A stretch of 64,000 nucleotides of DNA from Dendrolimus kikuchii (GCA_019925095.2 CM034391.1:3003051-3067050), one strand, 5' to 3'; positions 21,971 through 33,001 are shown, counted from the stretch's first letter. Notes: generated by a model not told the origin, from the letters alone. Program-made: numbers and translations.

Positions 21971-22780
21971 CTAGCGGCCCAGCGCGGTTTCACCCAAGCT
22001 CTGTCCCGCTCCCGTGTTATATAGCCTATGACACTATATACCATATATGAATTATATTATCTTAAGTTTTCGCGACTTGTATACATAATAAAACTACGTT
22101 TTAACGGTTTTAAGCGCGGTAATTTTATTTAATTTTGGTTTTTCCGACGTTTCGGCCACTTTTCAGTGGCTGTGATCACGGAAGACAAAGATGTCAAGTG
22201 TCAACGAGTATTGTTAAAGTTTTATTTAGCCTACCGCCAACTTGTTAATTTTAATTATTTCATTTTGTTTATGGTTATTATTTACTCTATGGGAGCCTAA
22301 TCTAATTTCCTACCGCTTCGCAACATGTTATGGCTTGAAGAGAAGAAGCAGCGCAAGAAACTCTTCAGCAAATATGCCTAGCTCTAATAATTTTATATAA
22401 TATTAAAATGGGTGGACCCACCCACTTCTTTCTTGCGAAGATGATGTTGCGAAGCGGTAGTAAATTAGATTAGGCTCCCATAGAGTAAATAATAACCATA
22501 AACAAAATTAAATAATTAAAATTAACAAGTTGGCGGTAGGCTAAATAAAACTTTAACAATACTCGTTGACACTTGAAATCTTTGTCTTCCGTGATCACGG
22601 CCACTGAAAAGTGGCCGAAACGTCGGAAAAACCAAAATTAAATAAAATTACCGCGCTTAAAACCGTTAAAACGTAGTTTTATTAAGTAAAAGAATTTTTA
22701 AAATCGGTTTAGTAGATCCACAGATTACCCGGTACAACGTCACAAACTACCTCTTTATAATATTAGTATAGAAGTATAGA
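21971..22780 (-). mobile_element. Helitron H4 carrying a foldback element
   Basis: The minus-strand 5' end is near 22780 (TCTATACTTCTATACTAATA then TTATAAAG) and the 3' end is CAGCGCGGTT-like ... GGGCCGCTAG at 21971. The outer parts match H3 (10119-10311). The middle is replaced by the inverted repeat at 22086-22685, so H4 was a target of a later insertion. Confidence 0.75.
22086..22685. mobile_element. Foldback element, about 240-bp inverted arms (family C)
   Basis: The left arm (from ataaaactacgttttaacgg to gcctaatctaatttcctacc) is nearly repeated in inverse at 22435-22685. The loop of about 105 bp has 'gaagagaagaagcagcgcaa'. Each arm holds ccactgaaaagtggccgaaacgtcgg-type sequence in one orientation. 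No ORF. Confidence 0.85.
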
Positions 22781-23074
22781 TATAATATATTCTAAAACAT
22801 CACAGCAAAGATGATTGAATCTGTCAAGTAAGCAGTTATGTCATATATGTAATATTACAAGTGGAATAATATTCGTGATAATTCTTTATGTGAGTTTGGC
22901 CTGGGCGAAGGTTCTATAAAACATATCTTTTTCCATTGCCGTAAAATTACTACTCCCCTTTATATTTTTATATAGGGGTGTTTTTGAGAGGAGGAGGAAA
23001 TTTCTAAAATATCGAAAAATTTCCATAAAATCTGAAAAAAATTAAACAACCAAAAAAATTATGACTTACAATTT

Positions 23075-23280
23075 TCGTTCTTATGTTTTGTGTTAAATAT
23101 GTTTATTATATTGTATATTGTTTTAGATTGGCAGATTTTTCATTTTTTTTTTAATTTAAATTGCTAGATTTCCTTTTTTTGTCCTATTTATAGCACCTGG
23201 CTTTTCTATATACTATCTACACGACATTGGCAAAATCAATGCATAAATGGCATTGCAGCTATCATTTAAAAAAAAGTGGA
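23075..23280. repeat. Repeat family S, copy 1
   Basis: Shares 'gtatattgttttagattggc' and the 'cacgacattggcaaaatcaa' block with 47465-47655. Non-coding, probably a LINE 3' UTR. Confidence 0.55.
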
Positions 23281-24102
23281 ATAATTCATGTGTTTTTTCT
23301 TGTACAAGTATTAAAACGGTTTGTTTAGAAACAGTGTTTCAATACAAAAACTCACTAATATAAATGCGTTAAGTAAACTTTCAATACCTACCTACTTCCT
23401 TAGACATACCAAATGTGCACATTTACCGCGCTTGAAATAGTCCTAAATTATTTTCCTACACCGATTAATTTCTTATTATCCATAAAATGTTGAATCCCAT
23501 GATAATGGTACACAGGAATAGTACAACTATGGCAGCCTACTCAAACAGATAATCAAAGTAGGGCAATTTGTAAATAAGAAAAAATATTGAAAGAGCACTT
23601 CACCTTAACTGACAGAATACATTGTAAATTAACCACTTCAATACTAACAGTATCAACTAATACGTAATATTCCTATACTATGAGTGTATAACAGAAATAC
23701 GCAAGCCGCAATGGTCTTTCATGCCTAGATGTTATTGCAAACATTCTTAGGACAATAGAGAAACTAAAACTGTTAATAAAACATTCACGAATTTATTTTT
23801 GGTATATCAAAACTCATTGTCCAGGAGACATTACGAATTGTTAGAGCTGCGATGAGTGCTATCTCTGTATATAATTAAACACACACACACACACCCACCA
23901 ACACACGAAGGCACGCACGCAGATGCAACATACTCAAGCGTTTACACTTCCATACTATAAATATGTATTGAATATTGTTTATTCATTTTATGTATATATG
24001 ACATTATGTTATCCCTGCGATACAGGTTTTGCCCAGTGCAGGGTTCTTTATGAACCATATCTCGCTTAGAACGTGACAACCAGGATAACGTACCTTAGCA
24101 CA
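23281..24102. other. Intergenic DNA, nothing recognised
   Basis: AT-rich sequence with no supported gene. It contains an (AC)n microsatellite at about 23879-23915. Confidence 0.55.
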
Positions 24103-24119
24103 ATCTTTTGTTATAGCTT

Positions 24120-24514
24120 GGGGGGCCTTTAGCTTGCTAGGAAGAGCAAAGGACCTTCTACCCCCGCACAACGAAGTGGGGTGTGTTCTCCCAGGGCACA
24201 CTCCAGGCACTTTATTGCGCTGGATCGGCTGGGCGTAACTATGTTCTAAATCTCAGCCTTTCCAACACATTCAAAGCGCAGGGTCGTCAGGGAGGAGGGG
24301 GTTTTTAGTGGGTATTGGGGTTGCTCGCCCGTGCAGCAACGCTCGGAGTCTTCCACACTATTCTGTGACGTCGATCGCGGACGGAGCGCTGCCAAGAGCA
24401 TACTATTGCTGCAGTGTTATCGCCCCCGACCGACGCGTGTCGTTCCCCTAGCAACGACCCAGTTTGTGCGTAAATCGGTTAAGCATTTTCCCTCGCCTCA
24501 AAACCAAAAAAAAA
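24120..24514 (+). mobile_element. R1-like non-LTR 3' UTR
   Basis: Starts ggggggcctttagcttgctag-like sequence and ends ccaaaaaaaaa. It is bracketed by a 17-bp duplication atcttttgttatagctt (24103-24119, 24515-24531). The same UTR follows R1 coding sequence at 39668-40560, which identifies its family. Confidence 0.85.
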
Positions 24515-24531
24515 ATCTTTTGTTATAGCTT

Positions 24532-25559
24532 TGTCATGTAATGAGAAATTTGGTTAAATAAATTTGCATTTGAATTGAGATGTTCAACACAAATGTAAAA
24601 TAATTCGTTAAATTACTTTTTTCTGCAAATAAAACTGCATAGCAAAATTTTTAAAAAAATTGAATAATTATGGATTATGAACTATGTTTGTTAAAGAACA
24701 CTCTATTCTTTTGTATAGAAGTGAAATGTGACCTATTATTAAATGACACAAGGAGAAGCTGCGAATTACGGAGATGAATATATGGCGCAGTCACGCAGAA
24801 AGACGAAGACTTCATGTTTGTGATAGGAAATATTAGGCAGTCGTTTTTATCTCTTATCGTTGAGGTTGGTTGGGGTGTCGATAGTCGAGTTAACACGCTT
24901 TTTCTTCTAGCTTGAAGTAGAAAGGCAACGGCCGACCAGTGGCGTAAACTCGTTGTTGACCGTCTGTGGTTTTCAGTAGTCTTCGCGAACTTCACATAGA
25001 CTACATCAGAGGTTTAGCCAATCTATAGCGTCAATAAACATCTCAGGCCTGAGTATCAGTTGATTTTGTTCGCCTCCTGTTGTGCCTTGCCTTCATCTGA
25101 TATTATGAGGTCACGCGGGATGATCGCCATAAACCTATGTAGTCCGATGGCTGTGCATAAGGCGAGGCAATTCTGTGGATGTGTGTGTGGTGGCCATTGC
25201 CGGCGCGACTGAACATTCGCCTCACGGACATCGTCGCACAACCTTACACACGGGTCCTACATAGTCGCGACCATGTTTTGTGGAAACCGACAACTTATCG
25301 AGGAACTAATTCCTAGCCAAGTCGCGATAGCAGGTATAGGCCTAAGAAATACAAATACCGTTATGCTTGTCAATGGCTGACAGTCAGGGATGCTGAAAAC
25401 CATATGAAACAGAGAAGAAAAAGTAATAACAAAGCAGAGCCAAGCTCCTAAATAGATTTTTCAAATGCTACCAGGTTTTAAAGTTAGAAAAATTGTGATG
25501 TTTATCAAAAAGTATTGCTAGGAGCAATATTATATGGAAGCTAATAATAAAATTAAGAC
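24532..25559. other. Intergenic DNA with one unexplained open frame
   Basis: A minus-strand frame at 24675-24995 (106 codons) starts MKFAKTTENHRRSTTSLRHW. No domain recognised. Composition is ordinary. It is probably a chance ORF or an old repeat. Confidence 0.35.
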
Positions 25560-25742
25560 TGGGCGCAAACGGGCCACCAACCACAGCCATCGGTAACCAG
25601 CGACAAGCAGTTAACAGGCTTTTTTATACTATTTGTAAGGACGATGGTGGCGGCCACGTCTCACCGCCACTTTCGTTCGCGCGTTGGCACGTGGCCACCG
25701 CTGGTGGCTGTGGTTGGTAGCCCATTTGCGTGCAACCTACTA
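25560..25742. mobile_element. MITE with about 30-bp terminal inverted repeats
   Basis: gggcgcaaacgggccaccaa at the left pairs with the right end ttggtagcccatttgcgtgc; the arms continue through ccacagcca / tggctgtgg. The centre is GC-rich (ggtggcggccacgtctcacc). No ORF. Confidence 0.75.
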
Positions 25743-25745
25743 GCC

Positions 25746-27110
25746 ACAGTTTTTGATCAAATTTCATACTATTATTGTTAAGGCCATTGAGTTATATATA
25801 CTACGTAGTACATTACACCTCACTGGATAAGGCCTATATTTTAGAGCAATATTCATGCAAAAATTGACACTTGAGTTAAAGATCTGTTCAAATCAAATAA
25901 AGTGTTTTCAAATAAATGAGTAGGGTGACATTTGTATAAACTTAAACCTTTGTATAGATTCACACTAAATTGTATGGCCTCCTCAGAATAGCTTCAGGAG
26001 ACTGCATAATATAAACTTTTTAACTGTATACCACTCAACCACACAGAACATAGAAAGTCTAAATGGAACCAAGTGTAGAAATTCTAATTTTTACTTTAGA
26101 TAGATAAGAAGCCCTAGTCCACAGCAGCGCTCATGCCTTGTCGGGCCTCCAAGGTTTAACCCGCTCCTACCCCACCTCACCAAATCAACCCAGAGTGGTT
26201 ATTATTATTGGTTGATTTTATATGATATTTATTTTGTTAGCAGCTAACTGTGTGTCTTATCGTAATATATTAATGGGCAATTTTGGCCAAATAAATTTGG
26301 TAACAACATACAATACAAACCTGTATTTCATTTTATCTCCAACTACTCAAGACCTCTAAACATATATAAAAGTAACTTAATTGGTTGTATATGGAAGATT
26401 TCAAGATAAATACAATGAGTGGTCTTACTTTTGAAGTACCACTTTCGAGAAATCAAAGTTATTTTTACACACACGGAATTACAATACCCATTTTTCATGT
26501 TAAGTTAATTTGAATTTAATATAGGACAATGACTGCCTCATGCTAATTTATTATGATGTAAAAACACTAGAATGTTTATATAAAGAACATGAACTTTGAC
26601 TTAAGCAGAATATATTTACACATTAATTAATTGACAAACAAATCATTTTTAAGGGTAACAACATAATCAACTGTAACCAATTACAGCAAAACTCAGATAT
26701 GTTATTACCAGACCACCAGGCCTAAAGATATTTTATTATGACTATGACAAGTATCAAAACAAAGTGGATTTTTGTGCTATGTCTTACCTAGATCTACCAG
26801 TATTTCTAGACATGTGTCAGTTGTACTAAATGGTTCTCTAAAAACGGCCACTTTAGAGCCCTAGATTACCAGAAGTTTTTCATAAGATTTTTTCTACTAT
26901 TAATCAATCTTGGAAGCTTTAAAAAAGAGACTAACACTTGAGTCCTGCAACTTGCAAATGGCTTGCTTAATACAAAACATTTATTTGAGTACCAATTAAT
27001 TTTGAAAAATTTCAACAGATGTGGATGTCTGTACTTCCAATATCTTGCACTACAAAGTGTTACAGCCAGCTAGGTTTACTTTGTAATGTTTTAACGGTGT
27101 ACAATAAAGG
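25746..27110. other. Intergenic DNA, nothing recognised
   Basis: AT-rich, no supported gene. A SINE-like fragment (ccacagcagcgctcatgcct...cccacctcaccaaatcaacc) lies at about 26110-26210. Confidence 0.5.
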
Positions 27111-27112
27111 GA

Positions 27113-27218
27113 AGTAGGTAGGTAGTACTAGGTAAGTTGGCAGTACTAGGTAGGTAGGTAGTACTAGGTTAGTTGGCAGTAATAGGTAAGTAGGTAGTAC
27201 TAGGCAGGTAGGTAACTC
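27113..27218. repeat. Minisatellite of aggtaggtagtact type
   Basis: Tandem, imperfect units built from gtaggtagtactaggtaagt and ttggcagtactaggtaggta, alternating over about 100 bp, with a unit near 17 bp or 34 bp. Confidence 0.8.
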
Positions 27219-27360
27219 TTTATTGTACACCAAAGTATATACAAACAGAAATAGAAAAATACAAAAAATAGTGGCGTGAAGTTATGTATGTATGTATGTA
27301 TGTACAAAAGATAGTACAATGGGCAGTCTTATAGCTAAAAGCGATATCTTCTAGGCATCC
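27219..27360 (-). mobile_element. LINE 3' UTR, family M copy 2, with an RTE tail inside
   Basis: Contains aactctttattgtacaccaa and the tagctaaaagcgatatctt block of family M. A 31-bp RTE tail interrupts it. Confidence 0.65.
27272..27302 (+). mobile_element. RTE family A, copy 7 (31-bp tail only)
   Basis: Only tggcgtgaagt and the (TATG)n tail are present. Flanks tacaaaaaatag (27260-27271) and tacaaaagatag (27303-27314) are a 12-bp duplication with one change. Confidence 0.8.
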
Positions 27361-27631
27361 CTTGGCAGGGAGTAATAAGACTTTTAAACTGAATGGTGGT
27401 GTAGTTTATAATCAATAATGAGAAGTAGACACAGTGCATATAAGTACAAAAATAATATAACTATATATGCATATGTATATACTGCCTTCTATGAGAAGTT
27501 ATTACAAGAAAATAATTATAAAGCATGCATGTAGCATCTCTTTAATTATAAAAAAAAATTACTGCAAACTTTGTATAACCATTTCTTCTCCTTTAACGAT
27601 AATTAAACTCACTTTACAAGTTTGTAAAGCA

Positions 27632-27688
27632 AGTTCTTGCCTACCCCGCAAGGAAACTGGCATGAAGTTATGTATGTATGTATGTATG
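27632..27688 (+). mobile_element. RTE family A, copy 8 (tail only)
   Basis: Encodes only the last residues before the stop (cctaccccgcaaggaaactg) followed by (TATG)n. Confidence 0.75.
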
Positions 27689-28384
27689 CTTTACAATTAG
27701 GGTTCACAAATGAACTATAATATATAGGATCATACTATATTTTAGCCATATATTATAGAAAAATAATATAGTATGAAATGTATTCAGATTCTTATTATTA
27801 ATTTAAGCATAATAGAACTTTGCTGGCCAAAGCAAACAGTAGTAATAAATACACATGAAAAATTGAATAATAAAATAAATAAAATATAAAATAAATGGTG
27901 AAAAATAAATGTGTACTATTTTCTCCCCTATTTTTCCCAAAAGTACTATATTTTTACAGTAAAAAAACAAAAATACTATATTTTCTTCAAAACGGTGGCA
28001 ACCCTAGTTATAAGTGATAATAGTATCATAATTTATGACTTACAATAATTTGTAAATTTCAGTTTTGAAATATTCATATTAATTCATTTTATGTCTATAT
28101 GTATATTTGTTTTATAGCTTAAAATACCTACTGAATGCACATAATAGTTGTGTACCTATCTTACCACATTGTAAATAAAACATTTAAGCAATTACTATCA
28201 CAATTATTTTATTTAAAACATACTTGCCTACTTCACTGACAGTTTAAAAGTGTATTACACTTAAAACTTGTGTTAGTTTCATATAATTATTACAAGTAAT
28301 TATTTATTCTTATTTTATAAGGGCCTCCAAGAATATTAATAAAAAACAAGAGTTAATTAATGAAATTAATAAAATATTGCTTAC
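27689..28384. other. Intergenic DNA, nothing recognised
   Basis: Very AT-rich. No gene or repeat family was recognised. Confidence 0.5.
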
Positions 28385-28500
28385 CAGTAATGCAACGGAC
28401 GTAAAAACTAGGCCATTAAAATATCATATCTTTGAGTTTTGTTTACCAAGCAACCATTTCACGAGGACCATAACCAACACTCTTATTATCTAATATCGAC
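28385..28500 (-). other. Possible 5' UTR exon of the copper transporter gene
   Basis: On the minus strand a good donor (ctg|gtaagc) follows a stretch with only very short upstream ORFs. Exon 1 of the copper transporter begins at an acceptor and needs a 5' exon to its right. The link is a guess based on position and strand only. Confidence 0.2.
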
Positions 28501-28769
28501 AAAATAATTAGAAAGTAAATAAAGATTTCAAATCAGCTGATAATGATATATTATTATCAGTGATATTCAATGTTGATTACCATAAACACCGCGCTTTATT
28601 ATGGTACGGGTTATTATTATATTTATGATATAAATTATAATAAAAAATATACACTACTTTTAATTAAAATAAATTTGAAACATTTTATAAAGGACAGTGA
28701 ACATGACGACAGCTTGAAGTTCGAACAAAACACTGACGCACAGAGTACTTTTATAATTACATACGTATA

Positions 28770-29355
28770 CTAGCTGTGCCCGCGACGTCGTCCGCCTGGA
28801 ATTTGCTTTCAAAACCCTCCGATTTTGAAACATACTTCATTGGTGTTCCGCTTCTATTGCTCTTAGCGTGATGATATATAGCCTTCCTCGATAAATGGGC
28901 TATCCAACACTGAAAGAATTTTTCAAATCAGAGCAGAGTAGTTCCTGAGATAAGCGCGTTCAATCAAACAATATTAGTATATTTGGCTACAACACTAATA
29001 CTTACATTTTAAATATCGCGATATCTTTTGAATGAAACGTCCGAATTGAATAATTCAAAAAGTTCTAGAAAGGTATTGAATTCGTCTTGAATATGGAGCA
29101 ATTTATTTTGATAAGGATTAATACCAAGGTACAAAATAAAGAGTTTTTGAAGCGACGGCATTTTCATTATTTAAAAAAATAAAAGAAAACACTTATTGTG
29201 AGATAACTACAATAGTTAGACATATGGTTACGGGATATTTTTGATAAATGTACTATTCAACACTAAAAGAATTTTTCAAATCGGACCAGCGGTTCCTGAG
29301 ATTAGCGCATTTAAACAAACAGACAAACTCTTCAGCTTTATAATATTAGTATAGA
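28770..29355 (-). mobile_element. Composite Helitron H2 (inverted relative of H1)
   Basis: The minus-strand start TCTATACTAATATTATAAAG (29355) and end GCGGGCACAGCTAG (28770) sit in the A/T context. It carries the same two-unit arrangement and central block (gatatcttttgaatgaaacg) as H1. Confidence 0.85.
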
Positions 29356-29504
29356 TAAAAGTACTCTGTGACACAGATTGACAGTGATATTTATTTAAGC
29401 TAGTTGTATTCGCCACAAAGGCAGGCAAAGGAATCTAGTCCATACAGCCAATTCTGATGTTTAAGTCTTCGTATAATAGTCGCGCAGTTGTATTTGTAAG
29501 CTAC

Positions 29505-29712
29505 AACTAACGCCATTCAACGGAGTTCTTGTGAACACTCAAAAGGCCACATTTGCCTATACAGTTCACATTTCTCACAAAACACAAAATTACTACTCAA
29601 AAACTATCAATATCCTACAACTATTGTTCATTTTAGAGTAATTTTACACATTTTTAGAAAATAAAACTGCACAGCACAACGTCTCCTTTCAGTTCCCGCC
29701 AAAAACTCTTAA
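29505..29712 (-). mobile_element. Retroposon family F, copy 3
   Basis: Holds 'gccattcaacggagttcttg' through 'cagttcccgccaaaaactct'. The tail half is missing. Confidence 0.65.
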
Positions 29713-29759
29713 GCTACTTGTCTTTGACATCACACGCGTTTCGTTAGCTCACAATGCCC

Positions 29760-30180
29760 TAAAATCTCCGTCACCTGTTCCACATGGCGACTACGGTCGT
29801 TATGCAGCTCGTTCCATTGGCAGCTCATAACGCCCAAAATTTTTCGTTAGCTGTTCCACAAGGCGACCGCGGTCGTTGTGATTGTAGCGAAAACTACACT
29901 AATGACGTCAACATTTTCGATCACACAGCGCTCACAACGACCCATGTCAAGAGGTGGGTCGAAGTGGGCGTTGACTACAGAGCATTAATTCTCTCTATCC
30001 ATTGACATTCTATTCTATTCTATCTTTGTTGTTGATGGCTCCAACGCCTTTGGCATTGATTTTGCCAATGTCGGACATTGACATTCAAAAATGCACGATT
30101 TTCAACCAATGACATTGATGTATTTCGTCGTTTATGACATCAACACTCTATAATCCATTCCACCAGAGTTTATGATTGTA
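29760..30180 (+). repeat. Family G repeat, copy 2
   Basis: Shares the cgaccgcggtcgttgt block, the cgatcacacagcgctcacaa block and the 'caatgacattgatgtattt' end with 4195-4500 (inverse). The short ORF at 29784 is a repeat shadow. Confidence 0.6.
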
Positions 30181-30386
30181 ATGTCCGGAAGCAAGTGGAA
30201 GATTTGTGATTTTGGGGCAAATTTTCTAAATTAATATCATTTTAGTCAAATATTTTGTGTTATGGAGCACTTCCAAAATACAATCTGGAGATCAATTAAT
30301 AACTTAATAATTTGACATCAGTTTGTAGAGAACTGAAAGATTTTGTACCTATGGTTGTGAATAAATTAAAAAAAAATAAAAAAATT

Positions 30387-30505
30387 CTTCGACGCCGGCA
30401 GTGCATTAGTGACACCTCTGGTGTTGCAAACGCCCTCAAGAGACGGTAACCGCTTTCCATCAGGTGGGCCGTATGCCTGTCTACTGTACTCCAGCTATCA
30501 AAAAA
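30387..30505 (+). mobile_element. Family B-related fragment
   Basis: Diverged match to the 3' end of family B: ggtgttgcaaacgccct, cggtaaccgctttccatcag and gtgggccgtatgcctgtct, then an A-rich end. Confidence 0.6.
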
Positions 30506-30526
30506 AGCAGTCTGTGCATATAATTT

Positions 30527-30795
30527 TCATTGAAGAAGGCAAAGAGTTTTTGGCGAGAATTGAAAAGAGATGTTGTGCTGTGCACTTTTATTATCTAAAA
30601 ATGTATAAAATTACTCTAAAATGAACAATAGTTGTAGGATATTGAGTTTTTGAGTAGTTATTATGTGTTTTTGTGAGAAATGTGAAATGTATAGTCAAAG
30701 CCTTTCGAACTGTCACAAGACTCCGTTGAATGGATTCTATTGATAACCTACAGTTCAACTGAGCTATACATAAGGAAAATTAAGAAACTACATTG
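30527..30795 (+). mobile_element. Retroposon family F, copy 4
   Basis: Plus-strand copy from agagtttttggcgagaattg to ttaagaaactacattga, more diverged than copies 1 and 2. Confidence 0.65.
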
Positions 30796-30879
30796 ACTAC
30801 TTTCCATTGGAGACTCACAACGACCACGTTCACAACCGCGAATTTTCCTGTTCCACTTGCTTACCGGCGTTACAATCGT

Positions 30880-31025
30880 AAACCCAAGTGGAACGATTAT
30901 TCGACCCACCTCTTGACACGGGTCGTTGTGAGCGTTGTGTGATCGAAAATGATGACATCATTAGTGACTTTTCGCCACGACCACAACGACCGCGGTCGCC
31001 TTGTGGAACGGCTAACGGAGCATTT
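30880..31025 (-). repeat. Family G repeat, copy 3, next to the RPAP2 promoter
   Basis: Inverse of 29820-29960, ending about 190 bp before the RPAP2 ATG. Together with copy 2 it forms an inverted pair about 1 kb apart. Confidence 0.6.
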
Positions 31026-31216
31026 TGGGCTTTCTAAGCTACTGTTGGAACTTAGTAGCTACTTAAAGGTGTGGCTTCCAAGCCATAAATGAAAAAATAA
31101 TTATGAAGAAAAAAGAAACAAAAACTTGACTCTTGTTACCTTGTTAGTTGTTATACATACCTATTTTTTAAAATTTAGTTTATTATTTAGGTAATTAACT
31201 AAGTAAATGAAGTAAA

Positions 31217-33001
31217 ATGGATATTTCCAGTCAAAAGCCCAAGAAGAAACCCAGGAAAATAGAAGACATGACAAAAGAGCAAATTCACCAAGCAATTCTC
31301 AAAAAACGAGAGTGCAATGCAAAAGCACAAAACATAGTGGAAAGTCTACTTGAAAAAGATATTACAGAAAAATATTTATTAAAATGTCTACCAGATATTA
31401 ATCAGTCGCATTTTGAAGATGTTATTGAAGAACGATCTATCATTCATTTGTGTGGATATCCAATATGTTCAAAAACAATTTCTGAGAATGAGATACCAAA
31501 GCAGAAATATAAAATATCAATAAAAACGAATAAGGTATACGATATTACAACTAGAAAGAACTTTTGTAGTAACGAGTGCTATAAATCAGCTATGTATGTT
31601 AAAAAGCAATTATTAACAAGTCCCTTATGGTTTAGAGAATATGAGGATATACCTAAATTTTGCTTGTTACCTCTGGGTACAGGTGGCAGTATGGGTCTAG
31701 AAGTTGATGTTGCTTTTGTTGAGAAGATCAAAATACAATCAGAGAAAATATCATTTGCATCAATCAATGATTTTACAAATGCCAGTTTGAAAGAAATGAC
31801 TGGAGAAAATAAAAATGATTATGATGCCAAAGAGAAAGATGATAATACAAATATTACTGAAGCACCTGACACTCGGACTCCAAGCATAAACAAAGATACT
31901 ATTGTATCTAATTATAAAATAGAATCTAAAATTAGTGAAGTCAATAAGGAAAACTGTGAAAAGATAAATGACAAAAAATTATTTGAAAGATGCCTTGATA
32001 AAGTGGCCAATGAACAGAATGTTAAAAAGAAACAATCAACAACAAACCCCTTGAACATTGTTGGTGAAATAATAGAAAGACCAGAAAAAAGGATTGATCC
32101 AATATTAATCAGTATGTGTACGCCTGATACTACAAAAGATAATAAGAAAAATATACAGATTAGGAAACAGCCCCTAGTCACTGCATTAACTATAGAAGTA
32201 GAAAAATGTCTAGCCGAATGGTTTACTTTGGATACTATAATATTTGTTTTTGGTGAAGAAAAAGCAAAGGAAATGGTAGCAGACAAAGGGGAGGTTATTA
32301 AAGAATATTTAAATAATTATTCCAAAAGTATTTTCTATAATTCAAATGCATATGATCAGTATCAAGATTTGTGTCGTAAATTGAATATGTTAGAATTAGA
32401 AGATAAGAGATTTGACTCTGAAACTTTAAGCAAAGAAAAGAGACCTTTACCAGACTATTCTATACTTAAAGAAGAGAGTAAAAAGATGCAGTTAAAGGTT
32501 AAAGCATTTTTATCCGGTGAAACAGAGTTACAAGATCCTGAAGCTGTAGAAGAACAAAAACAAACAGATGCCGTCTCTCAGGATGGGAATTTCACACAGT
32601 TACCATTAGTGGATAAAAACTCACAAAATGCTTTACGTAGACGAATTGTATGCCAACATTTAAACAAAGTGTTACCAGATCTGTTGCGATCTTTAGGTTT
32701 ATTAAGTTTGTCCGTTAGCTCCGAAATAAGATTGTTAGTTAATACTTTTAGATTGAAGGCAAATAATATTATGTTCAAGCCTATTCAATGGACATTAATC
32801 ACAATAGTATTTATGAAGTTGCTCTCTTTAAGAGATGAAAGGTTGGAGTCTCTTTTAGAACAGCCTACAGCTTACCAGCACATGCAATTGTTACTATTAA
32901 GTTACAAACAGGATGGTGGTTATTTAGACAGGCTTATATCTTGGTTAACTGATATAGATAGGCTTCTGGATACAAATGACACACAGTTAACTATAGAATA
33001 G
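31217..33001 (+). CDS. RPAP2: RPAP2/Rtr1-type RNA polymerase II CTD phosphatase
   Basis: Single-exon gene, 594 aa. Seen: a basic N-terminus (SQKPKKKPRKI), a helical stretch, then the RTR1 zinc-binding module with C79-x4-C84 (CGYPICSKTI) and C117-x3-C121 (FCSNECYKSA), followed by LLTSPLWFRE. A polar, Lys/Asn-rich linker (about 175-330) is followed by an alpha-helical C-terminal half ending about 125 residues after LRRRIVCQHLN. Known: the Rtr1/RPAP2 family removes Ser5 phosphates from the Pol II CTD and helps move Pol II into the nucleus. The zinc module is the family signature; the length is close to that of animal RPAP2. The ATG is the first in a frame preceded by stops, with A at -3. The gene has no introns here. 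AATAAA follows at 33037. An RTE copy begins 155 bp past the stop. Confidence 0.93.
   Translation: MDISSQKPKKKPRKIEDMTKEQIHQAILKKRECNAKAQNIVESLLEKDITEKYLLKCLPDINQSHFEDVIEERSIIHLCGYPICSKTISENEIPKQKYKISIKTNKVYDITTRKNFCSNECYKSAMYVKKQLLTSPLWFREYEDIPKFCLLPLGTGGSMGLEVDVAFVEKIKIQSEKISFASINDFTNASLKEMTGENKNDYDAKEKDDNTNITEAPDTRTPSINKDTIVSNYKIESKISEVNKENCEKINDKKLFERCLDKVANEQNVKKKQSTTNPLNIVGEIIERPEKRIDPILISMCTPDTTKDNKKNIQIRKQPLVTALTIEVEKCLAEWFTLDTIIFVFGEEKAKEMVADKGEVIKEYLNNYSKSIFYNSNAYDQYQDLCRKLNMLELEDKRFDSETLSKEKRPLPDYSILKEESKKMQLKVKAFLSGETELQDPEAVEEQKQTDAVSQDGNFTQLPLVDKNSQNALRRRIVCQHLNKVLPDLLRSLGLLSLSVSSEIRLLVNTFRLKANNIMFKPIQWTLITIVFMKLLSLRDERLESLLEQPTAYQHMQLLLLSYKQDGGYLDRLISWLTDIDRLLDTNDTQLTIE

Noticed and set aside
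27113..27218. CRISPR-like array
   Set aside because: The units are adjacent and imperfect with no spacers. It is a minisatellite in a eukaryotic genome.
31579..32778. Minus-strand ORFs of 62-124 codons inside RPAP2
   Set aside because: Antisense shadows of the RPAP2 coding sequence.
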